Source of the DNA: a virus
Strand: one strand, 5' to 3'
Length of the DNA: 52,412 nucleotides
IMG/VR virus record: IMGVR_UViG_3300027743_000033
Span: 1-52,412 of that record
Shown here: positions 47,664-52,412 of the stretch, one piece after another
How positions within the stretch are numbered: the stretch's first letter is position 1
Layout of the letters: every line of letters starts with the position of its first letter
Notes under the pieces: generated by a model
Told to the model about the DNA's origin: nothing
Database searches by the model: none
The model's input: only the letters and a program-made list of their open reading frames with translations
Made by a program: the position numbers and the translations under genes

Positions 47664-49064
47664 TCACGCGGTGTGAACCGGGCCGCCCCAATCGGCGCTG
47701 GTCAGATACGCAACCGACTGGGTCCGTCCACGCATCCAGTTGATTATACGCTCGGCGCGTATAAAAACGCTGTTGGTCTGAAAGGCCGATACTAACGATG
47801 CACCGGTCGGCGTGATCGAGTCATGCGCCGGCGCATCCGACATTTCGAGCGAGGCTTCGCGGCTGGCATCGATCTGGATGTCACCATCGTCCGCCACGAA
47901 GATGTCCGAGGCGTTGACAAGCACGACGATGTTCATCGCCTTGGTGATGTAATCGCTGGCAATCACCGGCATACCGTTAAGCGTGCCGCCGGTCATGCTC
48001 ATGCCATTGAACTCATGCTGTCCCAACGGGTTGGTCATCATTGCCAAGGCAACCGCATTGTTCGAAGACATGATCCAGACGCCGCTCGAGATTGGATTAT
48101 TGGCCGCAGCGAACTTGGCGTAGAGCGATCGGATATCGAGCCGGATGTCGTCGGCATCATCGCCCGACGACACCACCGTGGCAGCACCGTTGGTGATCGA
48201 GGCCGGCGAGACACCCGACACCGCGGTTTTCGCTGGATTGATAAAATCGATGTCCAGCCGTTCCCGTAAGGCTTGTGCCAGGCTGTCGCGAACGATGATG
48301 TCCGACTTCGGATTGCTGAAGCGAATCGACTCGTCGGTGAGCGCGCAGATGTTGGCGACCTTGGTTGGCGGAAGTGTCGTGCGCGCGAAGTTGAACGAGG
48401 TCAGCGGCTTGGCCTTGCCTTCGCCAACCCAGTAGCCGGCACCGCCACCGGTCTGCGTAACGATCGGCGTATTGAACATCACCGACCGCAGCGCGGGAAT
48501 GCCGCCCGTGCCGAAGCGGCCAAGGATGGTCATCGGCCGCAAATATTCCAGAAAAGCAGCAACCGCGGCGCTCTCCGCGCTGTACAGGTTGGCGGCCCAG
48601 TTGCCGCTGATCGTCGAGCCGGCCGGGACGGCGGTTTTGGTAAACTCACCGACGATGGCACTGTCGGGGCCGTACATTTCCACAGCAAGATCGGCCGCGG
48701 GACGAAACACCTTCTGTGACAAGGCCAAGCACTTAACCTTTTGGGCAAACAGCTGTCCCGGCTCCAGCCTCGGCTGCGGCTTGACGATGATCGAGGAGCC
48801 GCGCGCGTCGGAGCCTTCCTGCGCGGTGCTGGCTTTGGTCACCGGCCGAGCCGTGAACGCCTTGGCTTTCTCGACCTGGCGCAAGCGGACCAGGTCCTTG
48901 TCGATCGCCTCGACCTCGCCGGACAGCTTGTCGAACTCGTCCTGCTCGGCCGTGTCCGAGGTGCGATCCTCGTCCAACGTCTTCTGCATCACGGCTTCCA
49001 TGCGGGTGGCACTCGCCATCCGCTTCGCTTCCAGCGCGGTTATTTGCTCTGCAATAGTCTTCAT
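47664..49064 (-). CDS. major capsid protein from internal in-frame start
   Basis: ATG 49064 (residue 187 of the fusion) is preceded by AGGAG with six-base spacing, a nearly ideal ribosome site inside a gene. The product would be 466 residues: delta domain 'MKTIAEQITALEAKRMASATRMEAVMQK' plus capsid. This would supply capsid in excess over protease. Confidence 0.6.
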   Translation of the reverse strand: MKTIAEQITALEAKRMASATRMEAVMQKTLDEDRTSDTAEQDEFDKLSGEVEAIDKDLVRLRQVEKAKAFTARPVTKASTAQEGSDARGSSIIVKPQPRLEPGQLFAQKVKCLALSQKVFRPAADLAVEMYGPDSAIVGEFTKTAVPAGSTISGNWAANLYSAESAAVAAFLEYLRPMTILGRFGTGGIPALRSVMFNTPIVTQTGGGAGYWVGEGKAKPLTSFNFARTTLPPTKVANICALTDESIRFSNPKSDIIVRDSLAQALRERLDIDFINPAKTAVSGVSPASITNGAATVVSSGDDADDIRLDIRSLYAKFAAANNPISSGVWIMSSNNAVALAMMTNPLGQHEFNGMSMTGGTLNGMPVIASDYITKAMNIVVLVNASDIFVADDGDIQIDASREASLEMSDAPAHDSITPTGASLVSAFQTNSVFIRAERIINWMRGRTQSVAYLTSADWGGPVHTA

Positions 49065-49622
49065 GGCGCCCTCCTGGGCTGATGTTCGTCCCGAGGCGCC
49101 GGGTGGGTTGAGATGCACGACAGCGCGTGGCATGCGGCCAGGCGCGGCCCGCTGCGCGGTGTCGAGAGATTTGATGGTGTGAATTGTGGCCGAAGCATTT
49201 GCCGGCACACTTACCAAGCTCAGCTCTACGACTTCGGTTTCAATGAAACGAATTCCTCCATCCTTGAGCATCGCGTGCTCAAGTGGTCGAAACCCGATCG
49301 ACACGCCGCGCACCAACCCGGCCTTCACTTCTGCCCAGGCTGTGTCTACGCGATCTTTCAGAGAAGGCGGTTCTGCGACGTGAGGTATTCGCGCTTTAAA
49401 GGTAATTCCGTCCTCGGTAGGTTTATCAAACGTAACCGTGCCGATAGGTTTGTCGGACTTGTGATGGTGCAAAAGCGGAAGCGGGTTTTTGTAGTTTACG
49501 CCAAGCGGCTCGATAATGTCCCCGATTCTGTCAGGTTCAGGTGTTGTGGCCGTGCCCGTAATGATGCGCTGATCATCCTCTACCGCTTTCACAGTGAGGA
49601 TCGAATAAGCCCTGTTGAGCAT
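47664..49622 (-). CDS. prohead protease-major capsid protein fusion
   Basis: A 652-residue fusion. Residues 1-160 form an HK97-type prohead protease ('LPLLHHHKSDKPIG' with H52-H54, 'VRGVSIGF' with S108, 'VELSLVSVPANASA'). Residues 187-280 form the coiled delta/scaffold segment. The rest is the HK97-fold capsid ('LYSAESAAVAAFLEYLRPMTILGRFG', 'GYWVGEGKAKPLTSFNFARTTLPPTKVANICALTDE', 'VFIRAERIINW'). Self-cleavage between scaffold and capsid should mature the head. An internal in-frame start at 49064 is also likely. Confidence 0.92.
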   Translation of the reverse strand: MLNRAYSILTVKAVEDDQRIITGTATTPEPDRIGDIIEPLGVNYKNPLPLLHHHKSDKPIGTVTFDKPTEDGITFKARIPHVAEPPSLKDRVDTAWAEVKAGLVRGVSIGFRPLEHAMLKDGGIRFIETEVVELSLVSVPANASATIHTIKSLDTAQRAAPGRMPRAVVHLNPPGASGRTSAQEGAMKTIAEQITALEAKRMASATRMEAVMQKTLDEDRTSDTAEQDEFDKLSGEVEAIDKDLVRLRQVEKAKAFTARPVTKASTAQEGSDARGSSIIVKPQPRLEPGQLFAQKVKCLALSQKVFRPAADLAVEMYGPDSAIVGEFTKTAVPAGSTISGNWAANLYSAESAAVAAFLEYLRPMTILGRFGTGGIPALRSVMFNTPIVTQTGGGAGYWVGEGKAKPLTSFNFARTTLPPTKVANICALTDESIRFSNPKSDIIVRDSLAQALRERLDIDFINPAKTAVSGVSPASITNGAATVVSSGDDADDIRLDIRSLYAKFAAANNPISSGVWIMSSNNAVALAMMTNPLGQHEFNGMSMTGGTLNGMPVIASDYITKAMNIVVLVNASDIFVADDGDIQIDASREASLEMSDAPAHDSITPTGASLVSAFQTNSVFIRAERIINWMRGRTQSVAYLTSADWGGPVHTA

Positions 49623-49636
49623 GGCGGTTGGCCTTT

Positions 49637-49729
49637 TCAGAACCGGAACATCACGACGGCGAACACGATTGCCACGGCGGCGATGAGCGCGGCGAGGCCC
49701 GTCGCTATCACCACGTCGCGGTCGGCCAT
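49637..49729 (-). CDS. 30-residue membrane peptide before the capsid gene
   Basis: ATG 49729: MADRDVVIATGLAALIAAVA, then a hydrophobic helix ending FAVVMFRF. It ends 15 bases upstream of the protease-capsid start. Single transmembrane span, weak ribosome site. Function unknown. Confidence 0.42.
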   Translation of the reverse strand: MADRDVVIATGLAALIAAVAIVFAVVMFRF

Positions 49730-49789
49730 TGCTTTACTTGCCTGCTCTACGTTGTCCAAATAATAACGCGCAAATACTACTGAAATACA

Positions 49790-49817
49790 TTGACTACTTG
49801 GTAAATCAAAGTACATT
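49790..49817 (+). promoter_or_regulatory. sigma70-like promoter for the plus-strand gene at 49846
   Basis: TTGACT, 16 bp, TACATT in a markedly AT-rich island within the GC-rich late operon. It points rightward, and the next gene starts 29 bp downstream. It could give expression from a silent prophage. Confidence 0.5.
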
Positions 49818-49845
49818 ACAAGTATTGGAACGAAGGAACACGGAC

Positions 49846-50013
49846 ATGACCAAGCAAGACCCCATCAAGCAGACCGGCGCCTACCTCGATGCACATTGCG
49901 CCGCATTCAATGGCTGGAGCCTTCCAGCCGCCAGGAACCAGTTCGAGCAGCAGGCCATCGACCGGGGCCACTGGGACGGCCTCAAGGCCAGGGAACGAGC
50001 ACTGGGGGCGTAA
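49846..50013 (+). CDS. small plus-strand moron between capsid and terL
   Basis: Fifty-five residues from ATG 49846 (AAGGAA seven bases upstream): 'MTKQDPIKQTGAYLDAHCAAFNGWSLPAARNQFEQQAIDRGHWDGLKARERALGA'-type helical protein. It runs against the late operon and has its own promoter, which is the signature of a moron. No known domain. Confidence 0.62.
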   Translation: MTKQDPIKQTGAYLDAHCAAFNGWSLPAARNQFEQQAIDRGHWDGLKARERALGA

Positions 50014-50040
50014 GCCCCCACCACTCTACGCACTTCCGGC

Positions 50041-50232
50041 TTAGCGCCGCTCTTGAACTTCGCTGCGCTTGACGACCTTTTCGGTGCCGTCCTCGAGCGT
50101 GACAACAACCTGGTCCTGGCCATCCGCAAAGCCCTGATCGCCCTTTCGCGCGTCACGCATGTTGCGGATGTTCTTGCCCTGATATTGACCGTGCTGGCCG
50201 CCTTGTCCTTGTCCACCTTCTTGCTGTGCCAT
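50041..50232 (-). CDS. small glycine/glutamine-rich head protein
   Basis: Sixty-three residues from ATG 50232 (AAGGAG nine bases upstream): 'MAQQEGGQGQGGQHGQYQGKNIRNMRDARKGDQGFADGQDQVVVTLEDGTEKVVKRSEVQERR'-like. A disordered start is followed by a small beta domain. It lies directly after terL; similar mini-proteins occur at this place in related phages. Function unknown. Confidence 0.6.
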   Translation of the reverse strand: MAQQEGGQGQGGQHGQYQGKNIRNMRDARKGDQGFADGQDQVVVTLEDGTEKVVKRSEVQERR

Positions 50233-50271
50233 GGCAATTTGCTCCTTTTTTGGTTGCCTGGTTAAACTCAC

Positions 50272-51960
50272 TCACGCAAAGAACAACTGATACTCGGGAT
50301 CGCGCTGCGGCTTCGGATCGCGCACCATCACCGTGACCGCGTCCATCAGTGCCATCCACGGATCGATCTTGGCGTCGCCCGCGCTCTGCTTGGTCGCCCG
50401 GATCGCCGTCGCCGTCGGCTCGATCTTCACATTGCCCACGCACCAGTCCATCAGCGCGTTTGGCGCGTGTTTGAGCGTGCCGTTCTCGACCTTGCGCTCG
50501 GCCGTCTTGATCGCGTTCATAAGCTGATAGCCTTGCGGCGCGCCGACGACTTGCTCGCCCTCCTGCGTGATCTTGATCGCGCGCAACGCCTCGATGAACT
50601 CGCCCAGGCCCGCGGGATCGACCGCCACGCACGCCAGCAGCTTCTTGTCCCGGATTTCGGCAATCAGCTCGACGATCTCCTCAATGTCCTGCTTCGCGTG
50701 CTCGACAATTGTCAGTTCACCGGCCGCCTGCGCCTGCACCAGCCGTGCCGCGATCGACTTGCGCCGTTCGAGCACGCTCCGATGACACCACGCATGCGTC
50801 CAGCACAGCCAGTCGAGCGTCTCGCGGCAGCGCCCGAGCACGGCGACCCCGAACAGGTCGTCGAGCCCACCTCCGTCAATCCCGACCACCACCACCTCGC
50901 ACCGGATCAGTATCTCCTCGAGCGTCAGCGCCGCATCCTGCGCCTCCTCCCAGAAGTCCGCGCCCGCCCAACGGTCGGTCGTGAACCCGATGCCCATCTC
51001 GATGTTGAGATGCTGCGAGGCCCAGCGCCGGATCTCCTCCTCGCCCTTGTAGGTGGCGGTCTCGTAGTCCGCGACCAGCCGGTCGATGGTGATCGACTTC
51101 CCGAGGTTCGGCGTCACCATCGGCCAGTGCGCCGGATTCTGCCACTGCTGCCGGTCCTTCGCGATGTCCGGCGGAAACTCGTACAGCACCGGCAACATCG
51201 CGGCGCCCGCCGCGCCGGCCAACCCGTCGCGGATCGCGCGCGCCATGTTCAGCTCGGCCCGGAACGCGCCCGCCGGCGGCTCGTCGCTTTGCGTCGTGAT
51301 GAACGCCAGGAACGCCTCCGGGATCGGCAATAGCCCGCCGCGGATCTGGCCGATGATCCGGGCGGCCTTCGCGTTGCGCGAAATCTCATGCAGCTCGTCG
51401 ATCAGCACGCCCGCCGGCTTGACGCCGGTCAGCACGCTCGTGTCGAACGTCTTGATCTTCAACTGCGCCTTGGTCCTACGATCCGTGATGCACTTCAGAT
51501 GCTCTTGCACCAGCATCCGCTTCTGCAGGAACCCGTCCGGATCGATCTGCGTCATGCCGGCCGCCTGCATGAACGCCAGGTCGGCCACCGCCTGCGTCGG
51601 CGCCACCAGCAAGAACTCGGCGCGCGGCCGCTTGTTCATCAACAGCGCCGTCATCATCAGCGCCGCACCGTAGGACGTCTTGCTCGATTTCTTCGCCGCC
51701 AAGAGGAACAGCTCGCGGATCACCCGCTCGCCGGTCTCCGTGTCGACGGCGCCGAGCAGCACGCCGACGATCTCGCGAAACCACGCGCCGGCGGCATCCG
51801 CCAGCGCCGGCGTGCCCGGCACGTCCGGCAGCCGCAGCTTGTCGAAGATCCTGGTCGCGCGCGCGGTCTCGGCCGCGTTGATGCTGTGCGCCGCCGGCGG
51901 GACCAGCGAGCGCAGATTGCGAATGCGCTCGCCCCAGTCCGCACACGACAGGTCGAGCAT
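50272..51960 (-). CDS. terL: terminase large subunit
   Basis: A 562-residue packaging motor from ATG 51960 (TGATG overlap with terS). ATPase: Walker A-type 'LLAAKKSSKTS' (about 87-96), Walker B 'GVLIDELHE' (184-192) and the C-motif 'AFITTQSD'. Nuclease: 'VVVGIDGGGLDD' (D362) and 'ACVAVDPAGLGEFIEAL'. 'QGYQLMNAIKTAERKVENGTLKH' near the end is typical of HK97-type TerL. It translocates DNA into the prohead through the portal. The 40 codons upstream in frame are noise. Confidence 0.93.
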   Translation of the reverse strand: MLDLSCADWGERIRNLRSLVPPAAHSINAAETARATRIFDKLRLPDVPGTPALADAAGAWFREIVGVLLGAVDTETGERVIRELFLLAAKKSSKTSYGAALMMTALLMNKRPRAEFLLVAPTQAVADLAFMQAAGMTQIDPDGFLQKRMLVQEHLKCITDRRTKAQLKIKTFDTSVLTGVKPAGVLIDELHEISRNAKAARIIGQIRGGLLPIPEAFLAFITTQSDEPPAGAFRAELNMARAIRDGLAGAAGAAMLPVLYEFPPDIAKDRQQWQNPAHWPMVTPNLGKSITIDRLVADYETATYKGEEEIRRWASQHLNIEMGIGFTTDRWAGADFWEEAQDAALTLEEILIRCEVVVVGIDGGGLDDLFGVAVLGRCRETLDWLCWTHAWCHRSVLERRKSIAARLVQAQAAGELTIVEHAKQDIEEIVELIAEIRDKKLLACVAVDPAGLGEFIEALRAIKITQEGEQVVGAPQGYQLMNAIKTAERKVENGTLKHAPNALMDWCVGNVKIEPTATAIRATKQSAGDAKIDPWMALMDAVTVMVRDPKPQRDPEYQLFFA

Positions 51961-52340
51961 CAGTGCACCAGCGTGACCCACTCGGTGCCATCGGCGCTCT
52001 TGACCGCGTCGATCGTCGCCTGCTCCTTCTTGCCGAGCGGAGGCGGCAATGGCGATGGCGACGGCGCATACTCGGACCAACCGGCGCGCACCTTCAGCCA
52101 GAAAATCGCCGCGGTGACCGCCTCACGCCCGGTGCCGGTCGCGATCTTGAACAGGTTGTCAGCTACTTGCGTGTTGGTCCTAACGTGCCCAAGATCGAGC
52201 TCGTCCCGGTAGTGAAGGCTGAGTGTCTTCGGATCAATGCCCATGACACCCGCGATGTCCGCCTCGCGAATTCCATAACCTGCCATGGTCTCAACCTGCC
52301 GCCGTTGGTCGGCGGTCGGCGTGTGCCTCTTTCTTCCCAT
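51960..52340 (-). CDS. terS: terminase small subunit
   Basis: A 126-residue DNA-recognition subunit. It has the N-terminal HTH 'PTADQRRQVETMAGYGIREADIAGVMGIDPKTLSLHYRDEL', then 'VADNLFKIATGTGREAVTAAIFWLKVRAGW' (oligomerisation) and a proline-rich tail that contacts TerL. It is the first gene of the late operon, 73 bp from the right edge. Upstream in the joined molecule would be the HNH gene. Confidence 0.88.
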   Translation of the reverse strand: MGRKRHTPTADQRRQVETMAGYGIREADIAGVMGIDPKTLSLHYRDELDLGHVRTNTQVADNLFKIATGTGREAVTAAIFWLKVRAGWSEYAPSPSPLPPPLGKKEQATIDAVKSADGTEWVTLVH

Positions 52341-52412
52341 CGAACCTCCAGTGATTTTTCATATTCTGGAAATATGTGTCTGATCCAAAGGGCAAAAAAT
52401 TCCCTGGATGGT

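Noticed and set aside
1-52412. tRNA, rRNA, riboswitch or CRISPR array
   Set aside because: No cloverleaf, rRNA segment, riboswitch core or repeat-spacer pattern was recognised by eye on either strand.
1-52412. Terminal direct repeat proving circularity or defined ends
   Set aside because: The first and last bases share no visible overlap; circularity rests on gene order only.

Overview
The window looks like one complete temperate siphophage genome of about 52.4 kb, opened at an arbitrary point close to the terminase genes. The host is most likely an alphaproteobacterium, probably of the Bradyrhizobium/Nitrobacteraceae type: GC is high, there is a phage GcrA homologue and a DUF6362 protein, and several small exported and structural proteins are of types I know from Bradyrhizobium prophages. 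No chromosomal gene, tRNA or rRNA is visible. Leftward genes run off position 1 (DUF6362, then an HNH nuclease) and the far right end starts terS and terL on the same strand. Joining the ends gives the usual HNH-terS-terL order. The integrase lies near the middle instead of at an edge, as expected for a circular or circularly permuted molecule.

Layout. (1) 44-11,227, minus strand: early/replication block with HNH nuclease, DUF6362, primase-helicase with its zinc domain in a separate frame, replication protein, a DUF559-type nuclease, RusA resolvase with a zinc/HNH endonuclease placed against a broken second rusA start, GcrA, a large HNH-SF2 helicase, and two HTH regulators. (2) 11,227-14,853: the lysogeny control region. 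An HTH-HicB fusion gene followed by hicA has been split by a complete IS21-family element (11,489-14,276, 8-bp target duplication). Either side carries a matching promoter with two 17-bp operators built on TGCTACA-N3-TGTAGCA, 26 bp apart in both places. (3) 14,853-26,881, plus strand: YqaJ exonuclease, a coiled-coil protein and RecT, a GIY-YIG homing endonuclease, a cluster of exported proteins (two with a PEP-CTERM-like C-terminus), an excisionase-like HTH protein, tyrosine integrase and accessory genes.

(4) 52,340-26,815, minus strand: the late operon. It holds terS, terL, a prohead protease-major capsid fusion with an internal in-frame capsid start, portal, a collagen-like protein, head-tail connector, a sugar/methyl-transfer cassette, head-tail joining protein, collagen/S74 tail fibre, tail terminator, tail tube, tail assembly chaperones with a -1 frameshift, tape measure, tail-tip proteins, amidase endolysin and holin. 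Two plus-strand genes, at 37,564 and 49,846, sit inside this operon and look like morons.

How it works together. TerS/TerL with HNH cut and package DNA into an HK97-fold head. YqaJ/RecT recombine ends, RusA resolves junctions, and primase-helicase plus the replication protein copy the genome. The integrase establishes lysogeny. The repressor that should hold lysogeny is interrupted in this copy, so its lytic/lysogenic state is uncertain.
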